A stretch of DNA of 64,000 nt from Antedon mediterranea (Eukaryota; Echinodermata; Crinoidea; Comatulida; Antedonidae): NCBI RefSeq assembly GCF_964355755.1, contig NC_092671.1:8007001-8071000 (forward strand), in the 5' to 3' direction. The position numbers and the translations under genes were made by a program. Shown one piece after another: positions 51,402-64,000 of the stretch. Within the stretch, counting starts at the first letter, position 1. Every line of letters begins with the position of its first letter. The notes under the pieces are model-generated. The model was not told where the DNA came from and ran no database searches. It saw nothing but the letters and a program-made list of their open reading frames with translations.

Positions 51402-51755
51402 TATAGATGTATTGTCCCCCTAAAAAATAATTTTTAACGTTTTTTTTGTTGTTGAATATGTCATTTATTGTCACATAATAGTTTTACTTTAACTAAAAAT
51501 TGGATCTAAAAAAAATGTATATACCTGAAAAAAACTGTATTTAAAGCAACAAATTGTCATTGTCATTGTCAATTGTCATTGTCAAACAAAAGTCATTGGC
51601 TGCCAGCCAATGACTTTTTGGTTGAATATAACCATTATGTTATTTTATAAGTGAAAACATATTTTTTTCTAGTGAAGTGATTAACTAAATACAAAATAAC
51701 CTATTAAAAGTCTTAATCTTCATTTTTCATGTTTTTTGGGGGACATTACATCTTT
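51402..51755 (+). mobile_element. palindromic MITE-like element with central perfect hairpin
   Basis: Terminal inverted repeats: AGATGTATTGTCCCCC at the left (51405) against GGGGGACATTACATCT at the right (ending 51752), with further pairing inwards. The centre carries a perfect 14-bp-arm hairpin (51588-51601 with 51605-51618, loop GCC). Beside it is a short ATTGTC tandem (51551-51584). The element matches 29317-29600 in reverse complement. It has no coding capacity, so it is non-autonomous; the superfamily is not recognised. Confidence 0.8.
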
Positions 51756-52304
51756 AATAGTGTGACCATAGTTTATTTAGGCCTATGATTGCGTAAATTC
51801 AATGAAATATTTCAAATAATATATCGATATTGTTTTTATATTTATGTTTTTTATACTCATGATGCTCATGTTAAGATGCCATATAAATTGAAATGAAAAT
51901 GTAATGAAAGATCGTGATGAGTTCCAAACAATACGGACTCGAGGCTACATTATGTTTCAATTTGCTATTTTGAAAATACAATTTTGCATTAATAAGTATA
52001 GCAGTACAGTACTATAGAAAGGCATACCGTAGTATGACCTACGGGTGGAATAGGATGGAGGTAGGGGAATAGGCAGATGAAAAGGCTTCCTACATTTTGA
52101 AATATAAAATCTAATCTAAATACAATTATACTCCAATCTTGCAGGATCCTCCACTGGGCAGAATCCATAGGATTAGGATATCTCAGCTTCACATTGATAA
52201 CCATAACATACTTGAATTAAAACTGTATAGTTAAGCATTCGTTAGATATATGGTATTTATCATGGTTATAAACAGCAGATTTTACGATAATTGACTTTCG
52301 GTGG
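51756..52304. other. intergenic DNA between two mobile elements
   Basis: AT-rich. A 71-codon minus-strand frame (51989-52204) has no recognisable domain. The segment separates the palindromic element from a complete AGCTCTGTC MITE. Confidence 0.4.
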
Positions 52305-52307
52305 TTA

Positions 52308-52463
52308 AGCTCTGTCTACACTATCAAACTTTATGTGACAAAAAATGTGATGTGCCTATATGAACATGATGATATCACTATCACTATATTTGGGCACATC
52401 ACTACCATATTTGGGCACATCATACTTCTTTTGTCAAACTAGTTTGATAGTATAGACAGAGCT
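52308..52463. mobile_element. complete MITE, AGCTCTGTC family, TTA target duplication
   Basis: Best-preserved copy, 156 bp, flanked by TTA at 52305-52307 and 52464-52466. The ends AGCTCTGTCTACACTATCAA and TTGATAGTATAGACAGAGCT are near-perfect inverted repeats. Inside, opposed GTGATGTGCC and GGGCACATCA blocks and repeated CACTACCATATTTGGGCA continue the palindrome. There is no open frame. It was probably mobilised by a PIF/Harbinger-like transposase encoded elsewhere, inferred from the 3-bp target. Confidence 0.88.
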
Positions 52464-52466
52464 TTA

Positions 52467-55400
52467 CATTCCGTACTAAATTGACAGGCAATTACTTTTA
52501 TTTTAATTAAAATATTAATTTTTTATTAAAATTAAGTATTAACTATTATTAGTAGAGTTAGTATTTAAGTTTAAATACTGGTGATTCCACCCCACTACAG
52601 ACATTCTATATCAGTTGTTTCATCTGTTTAAATTACTTACGGCACATGATGAGTTGGAAAATTATTTCAAATCGCACACTTTGTATTTCTTCTAGATATA
52701 ATTCTGCATATGAAAAATCTACTGTCCTTACCAAGGTTAAATTGGTTTTGTATTTTGCATAGCAACGAAAGATCATGCTTATTCACTTAGCAAGCATTAT
52801 GTATAGCTTATGTAGCGACGGTGATAATATATAATCAATAATCTATATAGAAATGCCTATATAAAATTAAAATATAATTACCTTTGTTATCGTACCGAAT
52901 ACAAGAAATTCATACTATATTATATTAGTGTAATTTTAAGTATAAGGCCTACAGCTTGTGCAGACGCCAAATACATTTCGAATAATACCGTATTACATAT
53001 TAACCCAAATATGTTTCCATTGAAAATTATGGATCATTCGTGTGGCAAGTATAGTATTCCTATTACATTGAAAGTACTATTACGTTTCATTGTAATTTTT
53101 GGATGAACTTGTTTTCACAAATAAAATTATCAATCAATCGATTGATATGTTAGGCCTATAAGAATAAAAAGCTAGGTCGATGAATAGTAGGCTCATCATA
53201 GCAATAATACGACATATTCAATCATAAACATAAGGAATAATATATAGGCCTAATGATGTTTTATTTTTTTATTATTTTATTAACACGATTATCAATGACT
53301 TATACAATAATGTTTAAAAATATATATTTAAAGTATATACAATTATTAATAAAACCCAATAAGATTAGTTTAAAGTAATTTTTTTTAAATAATTTTAGTT
53401 TCATTGCAAATTTTAACATTTCAACAGTCTAATATCTCATCGGTGAATATCCCCGGATTAATAACGTTTATAATCATGATCTAATTTTTTATAAGAACTA
53501 TAGCTACCGTATCTTAAGGAATTATGTAACTTGAATCTATACATTTTATAAGACACACATTATTGGATATTTCCGTTTTTACTTAAACTTTGTTTGTTCG
53601 TTTTTATGATGTGATAGCCACAAGGAAGACGCATGGTAACGTGCTAGTTTGTTGTATACAAATCAATATCAAGAAAAACGCACCCAAAATTTAAGCATCA
53701 CGTACCGCCTTCGGGGGAGCGAACCCAGACGCATAACTTGTTATCATCATGTTATCATAAGATGGGCTAATAACCAGAATACTGTATACGAATTAATGTT
53801 TAGTTCTTTATTCTATTGTCTGTGAACAACAATAGGCCTACATGGATTTCAATATAGCCACAATTACATTTGGATGTGCTTAGTTAAGGCCCTATTGTAT
53901 ACTAAAGGCATAAACATGATTTATATAAGAATCCGAGGTGCCGGAGAGATTGTTCAACAATGTCAATTAGAATAACATATTTTAATTACAATAATTTACT
54001 CTTATTGTCAACGATGATCTTGTATTTCAATATATTACCTGTTTGTGGTATTGCTCCATGTGTATACGGTAGTTTATATTACTTTTTATGGATAATCAAA
54101 ATCACATTGTAACACAATAATATGCAGATTTCTGGCGTTTTATCGCGTGTTAGGTGTTCTCCTAATATCACCATCGCATTGGTTAACGGTACAAAGAGAA
54201 GCTGATAGGCATATAAGACAAATATATGTATTATATTCATCTTACAAAGTTAAATAAAATGAAGAGTGAATTCATGGCCTGGCCAAAATTAGCGCCACCC
54301 AAGATGACATAACGAGAAATGAGAGATTATTTTTTGGCCGGGCACCACGAACACATTTAAACAAAAACAAAACAAATGGCAGTCGGGGGAGATCATCTTA
54401 GTGCAAACTGATCGATTGGTTTAAAATATATGAGATTGGGAAACGGCAATTCGTATAGCGGACTGGAGGGAAAAAATAAATATGTTAGTATCTACCTGTT
54501 CTGTGTCATCGTCAATATATTATTCTGACTATGGTAATCTATTTTGTTACTAATGGCTCTGGCGATTCATGTCCCAAAGCACAAGCAGAAAATTGAACCA
54601 AGTGACAGATTATACAGCGAAAGTTAGTTCGTGGTCGCTTATTCTATTCTCAACCACATTGTACAGTGAGTGTCAGTACTGCGAAAGTTCAGTAAAAACA
54701 ATCGTATTATTATAGTATACGTTGTTTAATTAGTATACACGTGGTCCTCGAGGGAGACAAGATATACTTCGTGTGCTCGTTATGGGAACGATGTTCGGCC
54801 ACACGATGCTGGACTGATAAGCAAGGTTAGTTATCGAATTTAGTAATTTAAATTCCATTATAAAAGTACAATTCAATTTGTTACGCATCTTATGCATTAG
54901 TTTGTAACAATTCCGTTCCTTACGTAATTTAGCGGGTGTGGAGCGTGCGCCAAAACCCAGGAGAGATCAGCAACCGAACCGGGGTAAAAAACTACATTTG
55001 ACTTGGTGATGCGTACTTTTAGTTGGTAACACTTGTAAAGAAAACAATTTGTGTGTAGGACATTTAACAACGAAAATCGTCACAGTTGAAAGGAGTCGAA
55101 AATCATTATTTTAATATTTGAGGTGTTAGTGTATATAGTTATAAAACACCAAGTTGCACGCAAGTTTTATCGTGGATAATTTTCATGAAAGATTGATTTT
55201 AAATTAATACTTTTTTTTTAAACTTAATTAAGTTCATATACTAAATTTAGAAACTTTTTGAAAAATTTAAATTACTTGTTCATGAAGTTGAATGTTTTCA
55301 TATTAAACAATTTAAATCTTAAAAGTTTTCATTAAATTAGAAAAAAAATGTAATTTGTACATAATGTATACCTTTGTTTTTTTTTTTATTTAAAGGAAAA

Positions 55401-58400
55401 TATTAAAAGTTTAAGAGCTTACCAATTAATACACTGTACCACAATCTTAATGCGTGCATTACATTTTAAACATATGATTTTGATAATTAAAATAATGTAT
55501 TTTTCGTTTTTGCTTATGGCTGTAGTAATTAAAGTAATGGGAATTGTATCTGTAATGTATAGCCTCCTTCGCAATAACAATTGTAAGTTTAATATAATTG
55601 AAATAATAGTATTTTAATCGCTTATCTAGCAATATTTATTAAGTGTTCACAGATAAAAGCATTTGAGTCCTGTTGAACGAACTATATAGGCCTATTTGGT
55701 TTTTTTATCCTCTATAAAATAGACTTTTTTCTCTATAAAACTTAGATTGGGTAAGGGATGTTAAATTATTTTAAAAAAAATATTATTATCATTGTCTGAA
55801 ATTATTAAGTTTTATATAGAATTTATAAAGAAAACACACTTTTAAAACCTTTACTTTTAAGTATAAGTTGAAATTTACATTTTATTATCATTAAAAACTT
55901 GTACTTTGTTTTTGAAGGATAATTATTTATTCATCACCAAGTTAATACAATAATTACATTTTTTAATTTTTTGAAAATCCAGCTCTTATAACATACTTAA
56001 TCATATAATAATAATAATAATATTGTTATGCTTTAACCAATTCATTTGAGAGTCATTTTAAATTGAAATTATGTGTTTTTGTTATGTTATGTTTGTTGAA
56101 CCGAGCCAGGCCTGTACTTCTTTGTCTTATTTTCTTTTTAAGTCAGTTGTTCCTTACATAGTTATTTACAACAACAAAAATCAATCGACGTTTTTTTTTT
56201 CTAATTTAAAGAAACGGTAGCATACATCAATTAATTCTGAGGAATATATTGAGGCAGTAATTTCTGGTATATTATTCTAATTTGTCCTGAAATCACATCT
56301 CGTTTCAATTACAATCACTATTAGCTTTTCTTGCTTATCTGGTAGGCAGGTTTTAGAAGTAGGGGTATTAACGTCTCAGCGCACTTGATGCGATTTTTTC
56401 TGGTGCACACGCGTTTCGAGTGCTTTTATAAGGCGAAATGGATTTAGATTCGTGTTATGGTATTGTTGAAGTTTTCAATGTTTTCTATTGACTGGATCCA
56501 TTTAATCAGTCCTCACGCCTATGCGTGGTTAATGAACTCGACCAGTATGGAGCGCAAAAGATGCATTTATTTCTAATGAAGGTGCTTAGTTGGAAATTCA
56601 CATTTGAATAATGTGAATAATTTATGTTTATTTTGAATACTTTGGTGTTCCATAGTTGACAAGTGATATAACAATACTGTAACAGATGAACACCAAAGTT
56701 ACTCTGGAGGATCAAACACATTCAAAAGGAAAATAAAATAATCTAAAGTAAATCATTTAAAACAGTAATAATAGGCCAAAATAAAAATATGCATTAGTAA
56801 CAGTGATTAATCTATCAAAAATACGAATTATTTCGTCTTGAACGTGTACACATTTGTACATTTTATACACAATATCATTATTGTACAGTATAGGCATATA
56901 TATATGATTAATGTAATCGAATAGTATGAGACATAATATTCATGTGTTGGGTCAGTGAATCCTGAACAGTCGGCCAAAAGCCATGTTTAACGGGTCGGTA
57001 AATGCATGTATTACTCATAATAATTTATGTTGCAGACGGGTTAGTGTTGCTTTGAAGACGAGTAGTCCACGACTTCTTGTAAGTCCGGCAAATTATATTT
57101 TTTTGCACTAGGTGCTAAGCCCCCTATATTCTCAAGGGGAATCACACCAGCGTATCGCCAACGGTTGGCTTAAGGTATTCAGTCCAGTTTAATCAAATTT
57201 CAAGACACTGTTAAGTAACGCTTCGTCTCAATAGTATTTTGGTTGCTAATTATATGATGTTGTGTATAATATGAATGGAATTCTACGACTTTGTCACTTT
57301 CTAATAAGAGAAATTGCGGATTCATAAAGTCAAAATGGCGTAGAAAAAGAAAAAATAAAACAAATCAGTCTCCCCTCGTTGATATACACATTGATAACGC
57401 ATAACATGGACAATATTGACAACGCTTCAATTTTAATAAAGGAAATGAACAAAACCCAAGAACGCAGATCCGTTTTGAATGTTCTTTTGCAGAAGGGTTA
57501 AGGAGTATTTCTCTTGAGAAAGGGGTGGAAAGCGCAGCCAGCTATTAAAACAACCTTTATGGCGTATAACATTTAAAATTTGTTTTCTAGGAACCACCCC
57601 TCCAAACATACCAAACATAATATAACGTTCTATATTCACTGTTGTTAATTTTTTTTCTATTTTCTTGTGTGTTTTTATAGTTGTTTCATTGCAGGACCAT
57701 ATTGAAAAAACAGAAATGTTGTGATCTTTTCTTTTCTGAATTATTTTATCCTGCCTAAATATGTTTTAATAAAAGTAAATAAAATAATAATAATAAAATA
57801 GGTGGGTGAATCATGCCTCCATCCTACAGAATACTAACCGAGTGCAAACCTATGTTCTCTACTCCTTTTATTAAGAAAAACAAAACATTATTATGTGCAG
57901 TATATTGACACGATTCTGCAAATCAGAAACACGAATGTATGCGTTCGCCTTTCTTACTGTTAGTAGATTATTTATGTATGAAGATTGATACTTCGGATCA
58001 TAGTAGCAACAGATGTAAGCATCACATATGTTTAACTCTAAGTAAATGAGTGATTATACACGGTATGTTATTTCTACGTTCGTTTTGTGAGCCTCTCAAA
58101 CTGCAATCAATTCACACTGCTTTCGATATTTTAAATCTTTCTCTACTTCTCAAGTTATCACCATGTTTGATATCTTTTAAAGACGTTAAATGTTTCTCTC
58201 GTAAGTCACTGTATATATAGGTGATGTATATATCAGTGTAAATCAATATAATTATATTAAGTTATTCCATATCAATAAAGATAGTAGACCTATTATAGTA
58301 GAAACTATAAATATACACTGTTTCAACTGACCAACATTAACCCGTAACAAACAATTAACCTGAGTAATTATGCTTAGCCTATATTGATGTGATGATAACA

Positions 58401-61400
58401 ATGTAATCTAATTAACAGTAATAAAGATGTTTGAATGAAAAGGGGCATAGAGATAACATTACGTTTTTGTTAGTACTATATGATAGACAAAATCTGAACA
58501 AAAATCTAAGTTGCCATCGTAATCAACATCATTTTAATTTGATTACAACATGCAATTGAGCCTAATGCATACGATAAAACGTCGAATGGATCTGTCCAAA
58601 ACTTAACGATAATTTAATGAGAATAACAACTTTTGGAAACTTTTTCAAACGACAAGACAGAACAAACGCGTTTCTTGTGACATGCAGAATTGATGGCCAC
58701 ACAAAAACGAACACTTTATTCGCGACGAAAAGAATGAATATAAACGACATAGCGTACTTCGACAGATGTATATTAGTTTACAGCTCCGTTAGATTGAGCA
58801 AAAAATAAATCCATCATTAAACTAGACAAGGCAACACTACACAATGTCTCACCCCTGACCTCGGAAGTGTGACAATTTAAAAATGAGAAGTCTAAAAAAT
58901 TAGTGATAGTTCACAAGAAAAAAATTACCGTCCATCCAGGGGCATGGTTTGTAATAGGCCTACTTTGGCATAGTGTCGAATTTTGTGGTACAGTATTAAT
59001 TAACTAATTATAATTGTCATATTTATATCAATTGCGCTATAATTGAACCAATAAAAAATCTAAAAAGTCCTAATAAGATCATCTTATGGGAATGTTTTGT
59101 ACCCATTGTTTCTAAGCACAAATAATTCTATTTGAGGTTGGGTAAATGTCAATTATGATTGGTTTTACTTGGTCGAAGAACAACCTGAAAAAAATAGTAC
59201 AAAACGTCTAATGATTACACTTAGGCCTACCATGAGGCCTTATGAAAACCTTAGGCCTATACAAATCAAATAAAATAAAAAAAGTACGTCGAGACTAAAG
59301 GCCAAATAAAGGAAGAAAACTTTATACTTTTAAACTTGATAAAGGTAGGCCTATGTACTCTGAATATCGAGTCCCAATTTTGAGAACCATTAAAAAAAAT
59401 GTAATCAAACCAAAGCAGAACGTCATCGTTTTTTGCTATGAATAGGCCTACATCGAAGTGCCCTGGTGTTTAAATCAACACCCGCCTACGGGGACACCAT
59501 CTTCCTACGGGGACAGACTCGTGCAGCCATAAAGTATATACAAACGAAGGAAGTATCGCTTCCTTCAAGGTGCATGACGACGCACCCTTTATACAAATGT
59601 GTATCATCTGGGTTTTGAAATGTCAAAACGTCAACAATGCTTCCACATGGTAAGGATGAGAGAAGGATACACGAATCCATGGACGTCAATTTGATGTTTC
59701 AGGGTCCGTCATTAGACTGAAATTTACATCAGCAATTCGGAACAGTCAACATTTAATGGCACATTATCAAATGTAAGGTTATTCCAAACAGGAAAGTATT
59801 AGGCCTATTTCCTTCCAGTTTGGCCTATATTACATCACTATAGACAAATGGACTTCATCTGGATATGGAATTGTATGTAAATAAGTTACATTAATAGGAA
59901 ATATACCATAAAGTATTACCTTTTATCTGTAGAGGTTTACATTCAGAATTTAATGTGATCTTCGGCAACGTGATCTTATAATGTGAACCTGCAAGAAGTA
60001 AATAATGTAATCTATTTTATACATCGTCACTCACTAAAATCCACAAGTGTTCAACAAAACGAGACTAAAAGTAACTTTAAGTTGGATTTACAGACATTCT
60101 AATAAAGTAACCAATTGCTTATAATAATGTTCTTGTCGAAACATCACCGCAATGCCTTTATCTAATCATTTAAAACATTGTTTTCATTCGTTCTCTGTTT
60201 TGGGTGTTGATTGATGACCAGTAAATTTTACATTTGGAGCGAACACGTATTACTTATTGGTCGTTGTAGAACACAGTTTTTAAAAAAAACCACACATTAT
60301 AATCTAGAAACAACATATAATATTTAAGAATGGCGAGGCATGGCAACACAATGTGGAAAAATATCATTGTTGCGCGCAATACCTATACTACAATTTCATA
60401 TTCTACAATAAAATCTCTTTAGTTAATAAGTTAAGGTAATAGAAGGTGACAGGAAGCTGTTGGGATGTAATTTATAACTATTGGTGGCATTTGTGACGCT
60501 ACCGATTTTAATGCTTATTGAGTTAAATCTACGGAGTTGTTATTTAGATAGAATCTTAATACGTAGACGAGATAAAAATGCTAATATATCTGACTTGGTA
60601 CGAACAACTGTAAAGAAGCTTATTAATTGTGCATGAGTTTTAATTGAATCTCGTTTATCAAAACAACGAAATATTCGGTTACGGCTTCTTATTTGTAATA
60701 ATTTAAAAGATTGTAAATACTACAAAAATATGTAATTTTAAAATATTTATTATGAAGGGTATAGGCCTATGTCGTTTAACTCTTAAATGTAATGCAATTG
60801 TGAAAATAAGCTACCAGTATACAGGAATATCACTGCAGGCCTCATACAATAAAACACAGGCCTAATAACACACACATTAAAATGTAAAATTTGAAACATA
60901 AATACTAGGCCAAATTGTTTTGAAAAAAATAATGTTTTCTTTTTTATTTAATTATTCAGTTTATTAATGTTAATTATTTATTGACTAATTTATGTTTGGC
61001 TAATATCCACATATTTTTATATAAATAGGCAATGTAGGCCTATATCATTATGAATCAAGTTGAAAAGTAGCCTATATACAATTTCTTTATATTTTGTTTC
61101 TATATTTCCATTAAACATTAATTAATATTTCTCTCCCTTTGTTAACTCTATACATTATATAATAATATCATCAACGTGTTGTAATTATGCAGGTATGTTT
61201 TTTTTTAAAAAAAGCATACAATTGAATGATATGATTTTAATTCCGCCGCTCCGTAATAAATTGTCCTATAATGACCTAGTGCATTATTTAATATTGTGAT
61301 GTTTATCTCAGCAGTAAGACATGCAATCGTGTAAACCAGCTATTAAAGGCAATTAAATTCACATCTTCCTACTACTAAAGTAATCATACAATAATACATG

Positions 61401-64000
61401 AGCGATACTTAATGCGGCTGGATTCACAGATTCAATTATGTAATTGTCGCCCTTAAAAGAAAGTATTTAATTAGCCTAATAATGCAATGTTTTTGTTTAG
61501 ATAAACTTGAAAATAGTCAGCGAAGGGAGGAGTGATATAACTGGCGGAAACGTCCTCGGTAGGGGATGAATTTTTACTTTATTAATTAGGCCAATTCCTC
61601 GGTGTATTTTATTTTGTTATTGTATTTTATTTGGTAATTAATCTCTGTCCTTATTTGCGGGTTACCTCTTTGAAGTGTCCCGTGTGCATTCCAAGTCAGG
61701 TTCTCAAATCTATCATTAAAATACTACTAACACGATCAAGTTCAGCGCAATACGTTATTTGTCAATTTGACCACCGATCATGGTCATCGTAACACGTACT
61801 TATACTAACAAAACAAGTTAGAAACAAACGCACAACAAGTCATCGACAAACGCACAAGTCACAGACAAACGCACACATCTTTGCCACACGTCGCCACACC
61901 GTCAATTTTGCCACATTCGACTTCGTCTTAAACGACTGGGTAAAAACCAACGCCTGTTTGACTTTAACTTTAACTTAACACATTTCGTTAATCAAATCAA
62001 CCGCAGTATCAATTGGAACAAAAATATATTCATTAAAAGTATAGGCTACATAGATGATGCGGACTACGTGTTAATTGGATCACAGAATAACGCTCAGTAT
62101 TGTTAAATTATAGACTAGGGATTTTTGGGTGCAGCAAATAAGTGTTTTATATCTAACAAAACAATTAATTTCAAAGACTATTTGTCGTAATACTTTCTTC
62201 AATCAAAGTACAAAGGTATCATTTCAATAGAATGTATTATACCAATATTGCTTAATTGGAATTTTGGCCTATATACATGGATCTACTTTGCAGAAAAACA
62301 GATATGTTATTAACATAATTGTATCTATGTTTTCCCTAATATTTAAATGTATATCATGCAAGATTATATATAATATTATAATGTTTGAATCACTTCGTTA
62401 AGCATCCTCTCTACGCTTGTTTCCATTTCCGCCTAGGATTATATGGGCCCGATTGTTGCATCTTGCTGTCGGATATAGTAATCAAATACCAAATTGAAAT
62501 GTTTTGTAGAAATGAACAGTTCAAATCGAATAACATTATCATTATTATTTGGGCTTACACAATAAGGCTCTCGTCTTGTTCACGATATTGTATAATATTA
62601 ATATCACCCCACACGCAATGTTACAATTTTAGACATGGTTATACTGTACATGCACATCCCCATAAACAAACGATCACTATGGCAAACAAATAATGTAATT
62701 ATAAACAAAATATTGAATTAGAGATATGTAATAAATAGGCATAGGTCCAAAAAAAGTCAGGCACATATAAGATTTGTGTAAAATACCATGCATGTATTGT
62801 GCGAATTCCAACAACTTGTTGACACCAAAAAGAATATCTTGTAATGATATGAATAAAGGTTTAAGCACAATAATCGTTATTGTTATTTTTCTATACTTTC
62901 TTTATTATATGAAATTACACTCAAAACTACAAAATGAATAAGGCATACTACTAATCAACAGCATTTTGAGGCCTATACTAAGACATACAATGAGTCACTC
63001 AACGTTATTAATCATTGTTATTTTAGCATTGAAAGATACAATACCTATTGTTTAGTATCAAAACTTTATTTTCTATTTGCAACGGAATATTAATGCGATA
63101 AGAAGCTAAACTAATTTGTGCTACACACGACAACTACGGTTAGCACACTTTGCAAAATACAAATAATAATAATATTCTCTGCTTTTTTAACGATTGGATA
63201 TACGAAAAACATGTTTTCATTCTTTTTCATGTCATCGTGGAATAATATTATTTGAAAATATATTTGTTGACGTATAGTATGGTAGGAACTTTAAGATGAA
63301 GCAGAAGATTCCAGGTTCGAATCTCGAAATCTCGATTCTTCATTCGTTAATTGTATTCTTTGGTCTTAATTGCGTTGTATGAGTACAACATTTGCACTTT
63401 TGTACTTAACGGAACTATTCATATTGTTTTATTTTGCGTATATCATTTTTATATTCAATCTTGTTCAATTCTTATTCATGTTACCGCTTGCATACCTCTT
63501 TGTTGAAATTTGGTCGGTACGGCATTTACAATTGGTACGGTGTTATAACGTACACATGCGTATTTGATTTTTATAAGGTAAATTTTTTAAGGCATAATTA
63601 TTATTAGGCATATTTATTATTATAGTTACTTTATTGTGTGAAAGCATATTATATAATTATGCACGAAAATACGGTACCGGTATAGCATAACATTTACAAA
63701 CGGATAATGATGCTATTGTAATAATTATATAATGCTAGATAATCATCTTCAAACAAGAAATACTAAACAAATCCTTATATAGACTATAGATATACGGTGT
63801 GTTTTTGCAAGCAAACTTAAGCAGTTGTATAATAACCTGGTTTAACCTATAGCTGGAGCTAAGCATATTGCAGCTTATAAATAATAAAATACATCTAATC
63901 AAAACATGCTAAAACTTAACGTTATACTTTTAAATACGTGCAGCTCATTAGAAAAAATAAATATGACTTTTCTTCTCAATAATCGATTGAAAGGTTATTG
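52467..64000. other. long 3' intergenic region, no coding exon recognised
   Basis: About 11.5 kb without a credible coding exon; no homeodomain is present in any frame I inspected. Candidate blocks that stand out are 54270-54990 (less AT-rich, ends in the splice-donor-like GCAAG|GTTAGT at 54825/54826), 59460-59720 (less AT-rich, with a duplicated CCTACGGGGACA) and 61500-62110 (three GACAAACGCAC-type repeats, then a short frame containing a YIDD tetrad). A tRNA-B-box-like GGTTCGAATCTC lies near 63313. The 55.2-56.2 kb stretch is low-complexity A/T. Confidence 0.45.

Noticed and set aside
57403-57499. 31-codon frame starting MDNIDNASILIKEMN, on the strand opposite a 68-codon frame
   Set aside because: Looks peptide-like but is too short to distinguish from chance; no flanking splice sites or repeats were clear.
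62385-62693. 102-codon frame near the 3' end
   Set aside because: Low-information Ile/His/Cys-rich translation without motif or splice context.

Overview
The window is a 64 kb piece of an animal Hox cluster, almost certainly from an ambulacrarian deuterostome (echinoderm or hemichordate) and most likely an echinoderm. The DNA is very AT-rich and intron-bearing. It carries two central-class Hox genes on the + strand, and the first homeodomain (Cys4, Leu34-Ser35, Tyr56) has the pattern I associate with ambulacrarian Hox7. I recalled the family assignments and could not search for them.

Layout: 1-4699 is the 3' part of the Hox7 intron; its exon 1 (with YPWM) lies upstream of the window. 4700-5019 is Hox7 exon 2, a full homeodomain plus a 37-residue acidic tail. 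About 28 kb of non-coding DNA follows. The second gene has exon 1 at 33073-33604 (N-terminal SSY motif, YPWM at its end), a 3.6 kb phase-1 intron, and exon 2 at 37206-37453 (homeodomain). It encodes about 259 residues. Lying directly 3' of Hox7 on the same strand, it is best read as Hox6, although its homeodomain is diverged. The remaining 26.5 kb holds no coding exon I can defend and no Hox5-type homeodomain.

The non-coding DNA has structure of its own: an 11-copy 16/17-bp minisatellite in the Hox7 intron; a MITE family with TTA target duplications (two full copies, at least four degraded ones); a second palindromic element in opposite orientations at 29.3 and 51.4 kb; local tandem duplications at 14.3, 40.0 and 45.2 kb; degenerate CAT/ATG-rich tracts at 21.9 and 49.8 kb; and an 8-bp palindrome, TAGGCCTA, scattered about 60 times. 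The most intriguing unexplained stretch is 27.52-27.86 kb between the two Hox genes: five stem-loops, one resembling a microRNA precursor, in locally CpG-rich sequence.

Together the two genes would encode TALE-partnered transcription factors that pattern the middle of the body axis. The large spacers probably hold cis-regulatory DNA, but only candidate blocks can be named from one sequence.
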